A stretch of DNA of 64,000 nt, from positions 372,001 through 436,000 of the forward strand of contig JBMNFB010000001.1 of the NCBI GenBank assembly GCA_050949085.1, written 5' to 3'. The notes under the pieces are model-generated. The model ran no database searches. It saw nothing but the letters and a program-made list of their open reading frames with translations, and was not told the origin of the DNA. The stretch's first letter is position 1; each line of letters starts with the position of its first letter. Positions 8,763 through 17,143 of this stretch are shown one piece after another. The position numbers and the translations under genes were made by a program. The stretch comes from JBMNFB01 sp050949085 (lineage in GTDB: Bacteria > Bacillota > UBA994 > UBA5500).

Positions 8763-10532
8763 TTGGGAGAGAGGTTTAGGTGGCAGCGTACGCACTATTG
8801 CGGTGAATTGCGGGCCGATTTAGTTGGGCAGGAAGTTGTGCTTCTGGGGTGGGTCCAGAAACGTCGCGATCTGGGGGGACTGATCTTCATCGACCTGCGC
8901 GACCGCACCGGGCTGGTGCAGCTGAAGCTGGATCCGGCGGAGGCGGCGGATGCTTTTGGGGCAGCCGAGGCAGTTCGCTCCGAATACGTGCTAGCCTGCC
9001 GCGGCATCGTCCAGCCGCGCCCGGCCGGCGGGGAGAACCTGCAGCTGGCTACCGGCGCCGTGGAGGTGGTCGTGGGCGATCTGGAGGTGCTGAATACGGC
9101 CCAGACGCCGCCCTTCTATATCCAGCCCGACCTTGATGCCGATGAGACGCTGCGGCTGAAATACCGCTATCTGGATCTGCGCCGCCCCGATCTGCAGCAG
9201 GCGCTGATCACCCGCCACAGAGTTGCCAGGGCGGTGCGTGATTATCTCGATCAGAACGGTTTTCTGGAGATAGAAACGCCCCTGTTGACGCGCAGTACTC
9301 CGGAAGGCGCGAGAGACTACCTGGTGCCCTCGCGGGTCAATCGGGGAGCGTTCTATGCTCTGCCCCAGTCGCCCCAGCTTTTCAAGCAGTTGCTGATGAT
9401 GGCCGGCTACGACCGCTACTATCAGCTGGCGCGCTGTTTTCGCGACGAAGACCTGAGGGCTGACCGTCAGCCCGAGTTCACCCAGATTGACGTTGAGATG
9501 TCCTTTGTCAGCGAGGGCGACGTCCAGCTCATGACTGAGGGGATGGTGCGGGCCGTCGTGTCGCAGGTGCTGGGCGCCGCTGGCGCGCAGCTCAGCTTTC
9601 CGCGGCTTACCTACGCCGAGGCGATGGAGCGGTTCGGATCGGATAAGCCGGATTTGCGCTTCGGCATGGAACTGGTGGATGTCACCGCTGTTGCTCAGGC
9701 CAGCACTTTCCGCGTGTTTCAGAACGCAGCCCAGGTCAAGGGCATCAATGTCAAGCAGGCTGCCCAGCGCTTTTCGCGCAAGAACATCGACCAGCTGACT
9801 GAGTACGTGGCGCGCTATGGCGCCAGGGGCCTGGCCTGGATGGCGGTGGAAGCCGATGGCGTCAGGTCGCCGATCAGCAAGTTTTTCGACGAGGCCACGC
9901 TGCAGGCTTTGCTGGCGGCGCTGGCGGCAGAGCCTGACGATCTGCTGCTCTTTGTCGCCGATCAGCCGGCGGTTGTCGCCGCTTCGCTGGGAGCGTTGCG
10001 CGTCCACCTCGGCGCTGAACTCGGACTTTATTCCGACGACCAGTTTGCCTTTGCCTGGGTGACCGATTTTCCCCTCTTTGAGTGGAGTGAGGAAGAGCAG
10101 CGGCTCGTTGCCAAGCACCATCCATTCACGGCACCGCTGGAGAGCGACCTGCCGCTCCTGGAGAGCCAGCCGGAGCAGGTGCGCGCCCGCGCCTATGACC
10201 TGGTGTTGAACGGAGTGGAGTTGGGCGGCGGGAGCATTCGCATTCACCAGCAGGAAATGCAGCAGCGCATGTTCCGGGCACTCGGCCTCAGCCCGGCAGA
10301 GGTCGCTGAGAAATTTGGCTTTTTCCTGGAAGCGTTCACATTCGGCACGCCGCCGCATGGCGGCATTGCCCTGGGGCTGGATCGGTTTGTGATGCTCCTC
10401 GCCCGGCGGCAGAGCATTCGCGATGTGATTGCCTTCCCCAAGACGACCAGTGCGACCGATCTGATGATGCGGGCACCGAACTCTGTATCGCCGCATCAGC
10501 TGGACGAACTCGGTGTCAAACTCGTCCAGTAG
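8763..10532 (+). CDS. aspS: Aspartyl-tRNA synthetase
   Basis: Charges tRNA-Asp (and possibly tRNA-Asn). The product of about 590 residues has the N-terminal OB-fold anticodon domain, the class II motif 2 (CFRDEDLRADRQPEFTQID), the bacterial GAD insertion, the GGGSIRIH stretch and motif 3 (GLDRFVMLL). I place the start at TTG 8763 because a perfect GGAGG (8750-8754) sits eight bases before it; an in-frame ATG at 8748 would overlap that site and has no ribosome site of its own. hisS, often the upstream neighbour of aspS, is absent here. A candidate 6S RNA gene follows. Confidence 0.95.
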   Translation: MGERFRWQRTHYCGELRADLVGQEVVLLGWVQKRRDLGGLIFIDLRDRTGLVQLKLDPAEAADAFGAAEAVRSEYVLACRGIVQPRPAGGENLQLATGAVEVVVGDLEVLNTAQTPPFYIQPDLDADETLRLKYRYLDLRRPDLQQALITRHRVARAVRDYLDQNGFLEIETPLLTRSTPEGARDYLVPSRVNRGAFYALPQSPQLFKQLLMMAGYDRYYQLARCFRDEDLRADRQPEFTQIDVEMSFVSEGDVQLMTEGMVRAVVSQVLGAAGAQLSFPRLTYAEAMERFGSDKPDLRFGMELVDVTAVAQASTFRVFQNAAQVKGINVKQAAQRFSRKNIDQLTEYVARYGARGLAWMAVEADGVRSPISKFFDEATLQALLAALAAEPDDLLLFVADQPAVVAASLGALRVHLGAELGLYSDDQFAFAWVTDFPLFEWSEEEQRLVAKHHPFTAPLESDLPLLESQPEQVRARAYDLVLNGVELGGGSIRIHQQEMQQRMFRALGLSPAEVAEKFGFFLEAFTFGTPPHGGIALGLDRFVMLLARRQSIRDVIAFPKTTSATDLMMRAPNSVSPHQLDELGVKLVQ

Positions 10533-10645
10533 GCAGCGCTTGCCCGCGCCTAATTTTCAGGGTAGTTAGCGAGAGCCCTTGCTATCTGTCGGCAGCTGTG
10601 CTAGGATAATAGTAGCAATAGTCAAACAAAGCCAGGATATAACAC

Positions 10646-10674
10646 TTGTGTGCCGGGCCGCGAGGGTGTAAAAT
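10646..10674 (+). promoter_or_regulatory. Sigma-A-type promoter of the candidate 6S RNA
   Basis: TTGTGT and TAAAAT separated by exactly 17 bases, placing the transcription start near 10681. No open frame follows for 340 bases, which fits a non-coding RNA. Confidence 0.6.
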
Positions 10675-10680
10675 AACCTT

Positions 10681-10916
10681 GAGGTTTGAGTGAGGAGTAA
10701 ATTCTGCTGTGTGCGTGAGCTCTGTTTGTTCTGAACCAACACATTGACCTGGGGAACCGGATCATGTTGTGGCGTACATGCCTCCCACAGATGTGGTGGA
10801 CGTATAAAGCAACAGTATGGTGCCCACCCTGTAGAGCAGGGATTCAGAACACGTTGAGTTGACGGCACGGTGGAACAACGATGGCGAGGCTGATGCCTCG
10901 CCTTTTGTTCTTTTTT
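10681..10916 (+). ncRNA. ssrS: Candidate 6S RNA
   Basis: The 489-base gap after aspS holds a self-contained transcription unit: promoter, about 235 bases with no convincing frame, and a strong terminator. The RNA can fold into a long irregular rod: 10728-10735 GTTCTGAA with 10843-10850, 10750-10753 TGGG with CCCA at 10823, 10765-10769 TGTTG with CAACA at 10810, GTAC 10774 with GTAT 10802, CCAC 10785 with GTGG 10793. A small hairpin CCCTG-TAGAG-CAGGG (10827-10841) lies on the 3' strand of the central bulge. A rod with a 3'-strand hairpin is the known 6S layout, and a 6S gene lies near aspS in B. subtilis. The outer closing helix is weak. This is a fold-by-eye call; another small RNA is possible. 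Confidence 0.5.
10883..10916 (+). terminator. Strong terminator of the candidate 6S RNA
   Basis: GGCGAGGC-TGAT-GCCTCGCC, an eight-pair perfect stem, followed by TTTTGTTCTTTTTT. Confidence 0.85.
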
Positions 10917-11021
10917 CGGCCAGGTGACAGGGCAGGATTTGACTCTGGCTTTGTCGAAGCTGCGTATTTAGCATTGCAGCCGGCCGAGGTTGACGCCATC
11001 AATCTGGAGAGGAGAGTTGAG

Positions 11022-11453
11022 ATGAAGCAGCAGGGAAGGGTCATTCGCACCCAGGGCAGGGAAGCGGATGTCTGTATCACCCAGTTGTCCGCCTGTGCCA
11101 AGTGCGGCAAATGCAACCTGTCCCACGAAAGCAGGGATTTGGTGATCTCGGCTGTCAATGTGGCCCAGGCTCAGCCAGGTGATTTCGTCATTCTGGAGAT
11201 GGCGCACACCAGTGTATTTCTGGCGGCGCTTATCGCATATGGTCTGCCCTTGTTGGTGATGTTTCTCGGCGCCTTCCTGGGGCAGGCTATCGGCGGTGAG
11301 CTGCTCAGCGCCGTTCTGGGCTTCTCCGGTCTGGGACTGGGCTATATCCTGATACGCTGGGTAGTCGACCCGCGCCTCAAGGCTCAGCAGAACTACGAGA
11401 TCAAGATCACGACAATCATCGACCCAAGGGAGGTTAATCTCAACCATGAATGA
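11022..11453 (+). CDS. RseC/SoxR-reducing-system family membrane protein
   Basis: 143 residues from the ATG at 11022, which follows GGAGAGGAGAG; longer upstream frames run through the RNA terminator and are not real. The N-terminal cytoplasmic part carries cysteines in CAKCGKCNL, followed by two hydrophobic helices (about residues 65-110) and a basic C-terminal tail. This is the RseC/MucC (SoxR reducing) family layout, a four-cysteine cytoplasmic region and two membrane spans; one of the usual cysteines precedes the core as ADVCI. The role in Firmicutes is unclear, perhaps redox control or electron transfer. The last eight bases overlap trxA, which favours a redox function. Confidence 0.75.
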   Translation: MKQQGRVIRTQGREADVCITQLSACAKCGKCNLSHESRDLVISAVNVAQAQPGDFVILEMAHTSVFLAALIAYGLPLLVMFLGAFLGQAIGGELLSAVLGFSGLGLGYILIRWVVDPRLKAQQNYEIKITTIIDPREVNLNHE

Positions 11454-11775
11454 AGCGTTTCGGAAAGTGACCACCAGCTCGTTTGAAGCCGACGTGCTCC
11501 AGTCGCCGCGGCCGATTCTGGTGGATTTCTGGGCTGCCTGGTGCGGTCCCTGCCGCATGGTAGCGCCGATCCTTGAGCAGTTGGCACAGGAGATGGGTGA
11601 TCGCCTCGATTTTGCCAAGCTCAACGTGGATGAAGAGCCAATGATCGCCATGCGCTATGGGATCATGAGTATTCCGACCATGATCCTCTTCCAGGGCGGC
11701 GTGGAGAAGGCGCGGATTATGGGCGCCATGCCCAAGGCAGCCATCAGGCAGAGGCTCGAGGATGGTCTGAAATAG
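11446..11775 (+). CDS. trxA: Thioredoxin
   Basis: 109-residue thioredoxin with the active-site WCGPC near residue 31 and the cis-proline in SIPTM near residue 75. It reduces protein disulfides and would be kept reduced by thioredoxin reductase. It starts at ATG 11446 within the end of the RseC-like gene, so translation is coupled. Confidence 0.96.
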   Translation: MNEAFRKVTTSSFEADVLQSPRPILVDFWAAWCGPCRMVAPILEQLAQEMGDRLDFAKLNVDEEPMIAMRYGIMSIPTMILFQGGVEKARIMGAMPKAAIRQRLEDGLK

Positions 11776-11810
11776 TTGTTTAGTGACCATTGATCAGAGG
11801 GGGGAAAAGG

Positions 11811-12845
11811 GTGCGTTTTGTTGATTTACGCAGCGATACCGTTACCCAACCCAGCGCCGCCATGCGGCAGGCGATGGCTGAGGCAGCGGTGGGCGACGAT
11901 GTTTACGGTGAAGACCCCACGGTCGTGGAACTGGAGCAAACAGTGGCTGAGCTGGCCGGCAAGGAGGCAGGGCTCTACGTTACCAGCGGCACTCAGGGCA
12001 ACCTGATTGCGATGCTTACCCATTGCCCGCGGGGGGCGGAGGTGATCTGTGAAGCCAGCGCCCATATCTATGTCAACGAAGTGGGGGGAATGGCGGCGCT
12101 GGGCGGATTGATTCCCGTGCGCGTACCTGGCGAGCGGGGGGCGCTCACACCCGAGGCTGTCCGCGCCAACATCCGGGGCGAGAACATCCACTTCCCGGCG
12201 ACCAGGCTGGTCTGCCTGGAAAACACCCATAATCGGGCAGGCGGGACAGTGATCAGCGTCGAGCAGACCCAGGCTGTAGCCGATGTTGCCCACGAGCATG
12301 GTTTTCCGCTGCATCTGGACGGCGCGCGCCTCTTCAACGCCGCCGTCGCCTTGGGTGTGCCCCTGCGGCAACTGGCCGAGCCGGCAGACACCGTCAGCCT
12401 CTGCCTCTCCAAGGGCCTCGGCGCTCCGGTGGGTTCTGTCCTCTGCGGCAGCCGCGACTTCATCGAGAAAGCACGCAAGTACCGCAAGATGGTAGGCGGC
12501 GGCTTGCGTCAGGTAGGCATCCTGGCTGCGGCTGGACTCTATGCGGTCAGGCATAACGTCGAGCGGCTGGCGGAGGACCATCAGCACGCCCGCCTGCTGG
12601 CCGAGGGGCTGGTTACGATCCCTGGCATCCGTGTTGATCTGGATACGGTTCAGACCAATATGGTGATGGCCAATGTCTCTGGCACCGGCTACAGCGCTAG
12701 ACAGTTTGTGCAGCGGATGCTGGAGCGGGGAGTCAAGGCCAATGCCACCGATGCGGAGACGATTCGCTTTGTAACCCATCTGGATGTCAGCCGCGACGAC
12801 TGCAGCTGGGCACTGGAGCAGATCAGGCTGGCGGCTGGTCGGTGA
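11811..12845 (+). CDS. ltaE: Low-specificity L-threonine aldolase
   Basis: Pyridoxal-phosphate enzyme that cleaves L-threonine/L-allo-threonine to glycine and acetaldehyde. 344 residues. Typical features are the N-terminal VDLRSDTVTQPS, TSGTQGN phosphate-binding stretch, LHLDGARLFNA, and the PLP lysine in LSKGLGAPVGS near residue 202. I choose GTG 11811, seven bases after GAGGGGGGA, over the TTG at 11790. Confidence 0.94.
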   Translation: MRFVDLRSDTVTQPSAAMRQAMAEAAVGDDVYGEDPTVVELEQTVAELAGKEAGLYVTSGTQGNLIAMLTHCPRGAEVICEASAHIYVNEVGGMAALGGLIPVRVPGERGALTPEAVRANIRGENIHFPATRLVCLENTHNRAGGTVISVEQTQAVADVAHEHGFPLHLDGARLFNAAVALGVPLRQLAEPADTVSLCLSKGLGAPVGSVLCGSRDFIEKARKYRKMVGGGLRQVGILAAAGLYAVRHNVERLAEDHQHARLLAEGLVTIPGIRVDLDTVQTNMVMANVSGTGYSARQFVQRMLERGVKANATDAETIRFVTHLDVSRDDCSWALEQIRLAAGR

Positions 12846-12849
12846 TGAG

Positions 12850-14196
12850 ATGAGTATGTTTGAGCATCGTCAGCAGCAACTGAAAAGGACGCTAGCGCCT
12901 TTAGCTGATCGGATGCGCCCGCGTACTCTGGACGAAGTACAGGGTCAGGAGAAGATAATCGGTCCGGGGAGCCTGCTCAGGCGGGCAATCCTGGCCGACC
13001 GGCTCTCTTCCCTGATACTCTATGGCCCCCCGGGCACAGGGAAAACCACCCTCGCCCGGGTTATTGCTAATTCAACGAAAATGGCGTTCGAGCAGTTAAA
13101 TGCGGTCACATCGGGAGTGGCCGATATTCGGCGTGTAGTTGAGGCGGCCCGGGACAGATTAGGAATGGAAGGGCAGCGCACCATTCTCTTCATCGACGAG
13201 ATCCATCGCTTCAACAAGGCGCAGCAGGATGCGCTACTGCCGCACGTCGAGGATGGCACCATCGTGCTCATCGGCGCGACAACGGAGAATCCCTACTTCG
13301 AGGTAAACCCGCCCCTCGTCTCTCGCTCGCGCGTCTTTCGACTGGAGGCCCTCTCGGCCGACGACATGCGCGCCGTCCTGCAGCGGGCGCTGACTGATAC
13401 GGAGCGCGGCTTGGGGAGCTATAGTGTGGAACTGGAGGAAGCTGCCCTGGAGCATCTGGTGCGGGTCGCTAATGGGGATGCGCGCTCGGCTCTCAATGCC
13501 CTGGAGCTGGCGGTGCTCACCACCGAACCGGATGAAGACGGCCGTCGGCGGATCACGCTGGACATCGCCGCCGAGTCCATCCAGCGACGCGCGCTGATCT
13601 ATGACAAGAATGGAGATCAGCACTACGACACCATTTCGGCCTTCATCAAGTCGCTGCGGGGCAGCGATCCCGATGCGGCACTCTACTGGCTGGCGCGGAT
13701 GATCTATGCTGGGGAGGACCCGATGTTTATCGCCAGGCGCATCGTCATTCATGCCGCGGAGGATGTGGGTAACGCCGATCCCCGCGCCCTGCAGGTGGCG
13801 GTGGCCGCTGCTCAGGCGACCCAGCTGCTGGGATTGCCGGAAGCGCGGATCCCGCTGGCTCAGGCGGCTACGTATATCGCTTGCGCCCCCAAGGGAAATG
13901 CCGTCGTCAAGGGCATTGACGCCGCTCTGGCGGCTGTGCAGAGCGAGGAGGCGCAACCGGTGCCGATCCACCTGCGGGATGCCAGCTATCGCGGCGCCGA
14001 ACGCCTGGGCCATGGCCAGGGATATCGCTATCCCCACGACTATCCAGGCCACTTTGTCAAACAACAGTACCTGCCAGACAACCTGGTCGGCAAGCGTTTC
14101 TATCTGCCCAGCGCCAGCGGCTACGAAAAGACGCACCGGGAGCGGTTGCAGTACTGGTATGGAGAGCGAGACGGGGAGGATGATGCCCATGAGTGA
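12850..14196 (+). CDS. rarA: Replication-associated recombination protein RarA (MgsA)
   Basis: AAA+ ATPase of the RarA/MgsA/WRNIP1 family that acts at stalled replication forks. 448 residues with Walker A GPPGTGKTT near residue 58, Walker B FIDEIHRF, sensor 1 GATTENP, arginine finger region SRSRVF, and the C-terminal tetramerisation domain with YPHDYPGHFVKQQYLP. The start at ATG 12850 lies just after the ltaE stop (12843-12845). The stop overlaps the next gene by eight bases. Confidence 0.95.
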   Translation: MSMFEHRQQQLKRTLAPLADRMRPRTLDEVQGQEKIIGPGSLLRRAILADRLSSLILYGPPGTGKTTLARVIANSTKMAFEQLNAVTSGVADIRRVVEAARDRLGMEGQRTILFIDEIHRFNKAQQDALLPHVEDGTIVLIGATTENPYFEVNPPLVSRSRVFRLEALSADDMRAVLQRALTDTERGLGSYSVELEEAALEHLVRVANGDARSALNALELAVLTTEPDEDGRRRITLDIAAESIQRRALIYDKNGDQHYDTISAFIKSLRGSDPDAALYWLARMIYAGEDPMFIARRIVIHAAEDVGNADPRALQVAVAAAQATQLLGLPEARIPLAQAATYIACAPKGNAVVKGIDAALAAVQSEEAQPVPIHLRDASYRGAERLGHGQGYRYPHDYPGHFVKQQYLPDNLVGKRFYLPSASGYEKTHRERLQYWYGERDGEDDAHE

Positions 14197-14812
14197 GCAG
14201 GCTGAAGTCTTTCAGACGGTGGCCCGGGCCGTGCGGGTGAAGGTTCCGGTGGGGCTCTGCCGCTTTTTCGCCTCGGTTAAGGAAGTGCAGACTGAGGAGG
14301 AGGCGCGGCAGTTCATCGCTGAGGTGTCAGCGGAGATGCCGGATGCCACTCATCATGCCTGGGCGTTTCGCATCGGCAGTAGGGAGCAGGCTATCGCCCG
14401 CAGCAGCGACGCCGGCGAGCCAGCCAACACAGCCGGCCCACCCATGCTGCAGGCTATCGAGGGGGCCGGCCTGACCAACGTGGTCGTGGTCGGTACGCGC
14501 TATTTTGGCGGCGTGAAACTGGGCGTCGGCGGCCTGATCCGCGCCTATCGCGATTGCGCCCAGGCCGGGCTGCAGGAGGCCGGCGTTCGTACCGAAGTCC
14601 TGATGCAGGAGGTCAGGGTGTACCAGGTGGACTACGCTGTGCTGGGCGATGTCTTGCGCGAGATCGAGAGCCAGAAGGGAAGCATCCTGGGCATTGAGTA
14701 TGGCCAGACAGTTACCATCCACGCCGCGATTCGCCCCGCCCTGCGCGAGGCACTTCAGGGGCGCATAGCCGATATCACTCGGGGGCAAGGTCAGCTTGAG
14801 GTGGTAGCATGA
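14189..14812 (+). CDS. YigZ/IMPACT family protein
   Basis: 207 residues. The N-terminal UPF0029/IMPACT domain is clear: DATHHAWAFRIG, SSDAGEPANTAGPPML and VVVGTRYFGGVKLGVGGL, followed by the DUF1949 ferredoxin-like C-terminal domain. Family members are thought to act on translation-related factors, but the molecular role is not settled. ATG 14189 has GGGGAGGA eight bases upstream; ATG 14183 is an alternative. It overlaps mnmA by ATGA, so it is part of the rarA-mnmA operon. Confidence 0.9.
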   Translation: MSEQAEVFQTVARAVRVKVPVGLCRFFASVKEVQTEEEARQFIAEVSAEMPDATHHAWAFRIGSREQAIARSSDAGEPANTAGPPMLQAIEGAGLTNVVVVGTRYFGGVKLGVGGLIRAYRDCAQAGLQEAGVRTEVLMQEVRVYQVDYAVLGDVLREIESQKGSILGIEYGQTVTIHAAIRPALREALQGRIADITRGQGQLEVVA

Positions 14813-15900
14813 GCAAAGGCAAGGTGCTGGTGGCCATGAGCGGCGGTGTGGATAGCTCAGTGGCAGCTGCCCTGCTCAAGGAGCAGGGCTACGAGGTTTA
14901 CGGAGCAACCATGCGCCTCTGGTCGCCGGCAGGAGAGGAGTACTATGACAACCCCGGGAGCTGCTGCTCCCTTTCCTCGGTGGAGGATGCGCGGCGCGTG
15001 GCCCACCGCCTGGAGATCCCGTTTTACGTGCTCAACTTCCGCGAGGCCTTCAATGAGAAGGTCGTGGAATACTTTATCGCCGAGTACAGGGCTGGGCGCA
15101 CGCCCAACCCCTGTATCGCCTGCAACCGCTACCTGAAATTCGATCGCTTTCTGGAAAAGGCTCTGGCTCTGGGCCTGGACCTGATCGCTACCGGTCACTA
15201 TGCGCGGCTCACCTATGATCTGGAGCACGATCGCCACTTCCTGGAGAAGGCGCGTGATGAAAGCAAGGATCAGACCTATGCCCTGTACAATCTGCAGCCG
15301 CAGCAGCTGCGCTACATACTCTTCCCGCTGGGGGATCTGACCAAGTCCGAGGTGAGGGAGATCGCCCACAGGTATGATCTGCCCACCGCTGAGAAGGAAG
15401 AGAGCCAGGAGATCTGCTTCATCCCCGATAACGACTACAAGCGTTTCCTGCAGGACGAAGCCGGGCTGGCCGAGCGGCCAGGGGAGATTGTTGATCAGGA
15501 GGGCAGAGTCCTCGGGCAGCATTCCGGCGTCCATAACTATACCGTCGGGCAGCGACGTGGCCTCGGCCTTGTCCATCCCCAGCCCCTCTATGTCGTCGAG
15601 TTGCGCCCGGAGACTAATCAGGTAGTCGTCGGCACGGCTGATCAGGTCTGGTCGGAGGCCCTCCTGGCGGCTGAAGCCAATCTGCTCCATTGGCCGACGA
15701 ACGGCACTGTGGCTCAGCTGACGGCCAAAATTCGTTATAGCGCCCCGGAAGAGCCCTGCACGGTGCAGCTGCTGGATCAGGGGCGATTCCTGGTCAAGTT
15801 CGACAGGCAGGTGCGGGCTGTCACGCCCGGTCAGGCTGTTGTGCTCTACGCTGGCCAGCGCGTTGTCGGCGGCGGCATTATCCAGGGGCCAATGAAATAG
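14809..15900 (+). CDS. mnmA: tRNA-specific 2-thiouridylase MnmA
   Basis: Thiolates U34 of Lys, Glu and Gln tRNAs. 363 residues. The PP-loop MSGGVDSSVAA (residue 7 on) binds ATP, the catalytic cysteine lies in NPCIACN (about residue 102), and the second cysteine in ESQEICFI (about 201). DQTYALYNL is the usual tRNA-binding segment. ATGA overlap with the preceding gene. A cysteine desulfurase gene is often next to mnmA in Firmicutes but is not present here; a terminator follows. Confidence 0.96.
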   Translation: MSKGKVLVAMSGGVDSSVAAALLKEQGYEVYGATMRLWSPAGEEYYDNPGSCCSLSSVEDARRVAHRLEIPFYVLNFREAFNEKVVEYFIAEYRAGRTPNPCIACNRYLKFDRFLEKALALGLDLIATGHYARLTYDLEHDRHFLEKARDESKDQTYALYNLQPQQLRYILFPLGDLTKSEVREIAHRYDLPTAEKEESQEICFIPDNDYKRFLQDEAGLAERPGEIVDQEGRVLGQHSGVHNYTVGQRRGLGLVHPQPLYVVELRPETNQVVVGTADQVWSEALLAAEANLLHWPTNGTVAQLTAKIRYSAPEEPCTVQLLDQGRFLVKFDRQVRAVTPGQAVVLYAGQRVVGGGIIQGPMK

Positions 15901-15922
15901 GAGTTGTCCCCAGCTGGCGAAA

Positions 15923-15957
15923 GCCTTCTGCGATCATTGCAGAGGGCATTTTGTTTG
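15923..15957 (+). terminator. Terminator after mnmA
   Basis: GCCTTCTGC pairs with GCAGAGGGC (one G-T wobble), then ATTTTGTTT. Confidence 0.75.
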
Positions 15958-15976
15958 CTGCGGATGCACTCAATCG

Positions 15977-16013
15977 CACTGCGGCCGCAGTGGCGCGGGA
16001 GTATGTCCGCGCC
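15977..16013. repeat. 16-bp perfect palindrome and adjoining 7-bp hairpin
   Basis: CACTGCGGCCGCAGTG (15977-15992) is a perfect palindrome. Its last bases adjoin a second stem GGCGCGG (15992-15998) with CCGCGCC (16007-16013). It lies between the mnmA terminator and the PRC-barrel gene and could be an operator or RNA structure; function unknown. Confidence 0.45.
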
Positions 16014-16067
16014 TGCCTGGGGCAAAAATAGAAATGATGACAGCGGTCAGAATGGGAGGCGGCAACG

Positions 16068-16607
16068 TTGCACAAAGCCAAACACCTAGTGGGATTGCCG
16101 GTAATCGACGCCGCCTTGGGGAAACAGATCGCCGCAGTGCGTTCCGTCCTCGTTGACATCCGCGCCAGGAGAATTGCGGCCCTCGTTGTGCAAAGGGGCG
16201 GCCTGCTCGGCAGCGGCAGAGCCTTCTGCTGGCACCAGATACAGGCCATCGGCGATGCTGCTGTAATTCTGGCGGAAGGAGAAGAGGCGGTGCCTCTGCC
16301 CGAGGTCAAGGAGCTTTACGCCGGGGCACAGGCACTGGAAGAGTTGTCCGGCAAGCCGATCCTCCATTGGGACGGTACACTAGTGGGCACCTTCGCTGAC
16401 GTTGTTTTTGATCCCCAGACCGGGCGGATAGCGCAGATCGTAGTATCCGATGGAATCCTGCAGGCCCTGGTCGGTGATCAGACCCTGATGGCGGTGCCCG
16501 CCCAGATCGCTTTCGGCGAAGGAAACATCATTATCGGTGCCGATGATGGGCCCCCTGGTGATCTGGAGATGAAGCTTGACCCGCCTGAGTCTGACCGGAG
16601 GTGGTGA
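16068..16607 (+). CDS. PRC-barrel domain protein
   Basis: 179 residues with two PRC-barrel-like halves: LVGLPVIDAALGKQIAAVRSVLVD near the start and LSGKPILHWDGTLVGTFADVVFDPQTG in the second half. PRC barrels occur in RimM and photosynthetic reaction-centre H subunits and as free-standing proteins in sporeformers, where they may act in protein binding. TTG start at 16068 with GGGAGGCGG upstream. It heads a short operon with a zinc-ribbon protein and a YtxH-like peptide. Function unknown. Confidence 0.75.
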   Translation: MHKAKHLVGLPVIDAALGKQIAAVRSVLVDIRARRIAALVVQRGGLLGSGRAFCWHQIQAIGDAAVILAEGEEAVPLPEVKELYAGAQALEELSGKPILHWDGTLVGTFADVVFDPQTGRIAQIVVSDGILQALVGDQTLMAVPAQIAFGEGNIIIGADDGPPGDLEMKLDPPESDRRW

Positions 16608-16612
16608 AAACG

Positions 16613-16807
16613 ATGGAACCATTCCGTTGCCCAAACTGTGGCAGCCGTGCCGTCGGCAAGGTTGGGCATGAACAATTCTACTGTTGGGATTGCTGTCTCG
16701 AGTATGCACGCACGGGCGATAGCTATCGGCTGTACGAAGTCGCTGACGACGGATCTCTCGTCTCAGTGCTGCCTGAGGGAACCAAGCGAGAGGAGGTATC
16801 CAGATGA
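16613..16807 (+). CDS. Small zinc-ribbon protein
   Basis: 64 residues beginning MEPFRCPNCGSRAVG with a second pair CWDCC; four cysteines in two CxxC pairs point to one structural zinc. ATG 16613 is eight bases after GGAGGTGG. Not recognised beyond the zinc ribbon. It overlaps the next gene by ATGA. Confidence 0.7.
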   Translation: MEPFRCPNCGSRAVGKVGHEQFYCWDCCLEYARTGDSYRLYEVADDGSLVSVLPEGTKREEVSR

Positions 16808-16989
16808 GACGCCATCTTCTTACAGGGATGATCATCGGCGGCCTGATCGGCACCTATTACGGCATGACCATGAGCCGCCAGAACCAGCGGCGGCTGACAA
16901 ACATGGCGGACAACCTGATAGATCGAGGGTCCGACATGGCGGGCATGATCAAAGACCGTGCCACCGACTTGATGGATCGGGTTCGCTAG
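16804..16989 (+). CDS. YtxH-like small membrane-associated protein
   Basis: 61 residues: a short glycine-rich hydrophobic helix (LLTGMIIGGLIGTYYGM) followed by an amphipathic basic/acidic helix with repeated D-M/I-x-D pattern. That layout matches small YtxH-type proteins of Firmicutes, of unknown role. Starts with an ATGA overlap and ends at a strong terminator. Confidence 0.6.
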   Translation: MRRHLLTGMIIGGLIGTYYGMTMSRQNQRRLTNMADNLIDRGSDMAGMIKDRATDLMDRVR

Positions 16990-17000
16990 CAGGAACTAGA

Positions 17001-17040
17001 GAGGACCACCCGAAAACAGGCGGGTGGTCCTCTGCTTTGC
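17001..17040 (+). terminator. Strong terminator of the PRC-barrel operon
   Basis: GAGGACCACCCG pairs perfectly with CGGGTGGTCCTC (12 pairs, loop AAAACAGG) and is followed by TGCTTTGCC. Confidence 0.85.
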
Positions 17041-17071
17041 CTGAAATCATTCAGTAGTTATAGCTGGACTG

Positions 17072-17100
17072 TTTTGGTTTGTTCAATTGTCGGATATAAT
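17072..17100 (+). promoter_or_regulatory. Promoter of the AI-2E permease gene
   Basis: A consensus TATAAT at 17095-17100 with only a weak -35 (TTTTGG) 17 bases upstream. Start of transcription would be near 17107. Confidence 0.45.
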
Positions 17101-17143
17101 GGATGAAGAGGAATCTAGTCACTGAAAAACAAGGGAGAGGGGG

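Noticed and set aside
8991..10496. Long minus-strand frame (501 codons) over aspS
   Set aside because: Shadow of a GC-rich true gene: aspS motifs on the plus strand are complete, and the frame has no recognisable motif.
10881..11021. N-terminal extension of the RseC-like protein
   Set aside because: It runs through the 6S RNA terminator, and a good ribosome site points to ATG 11022.
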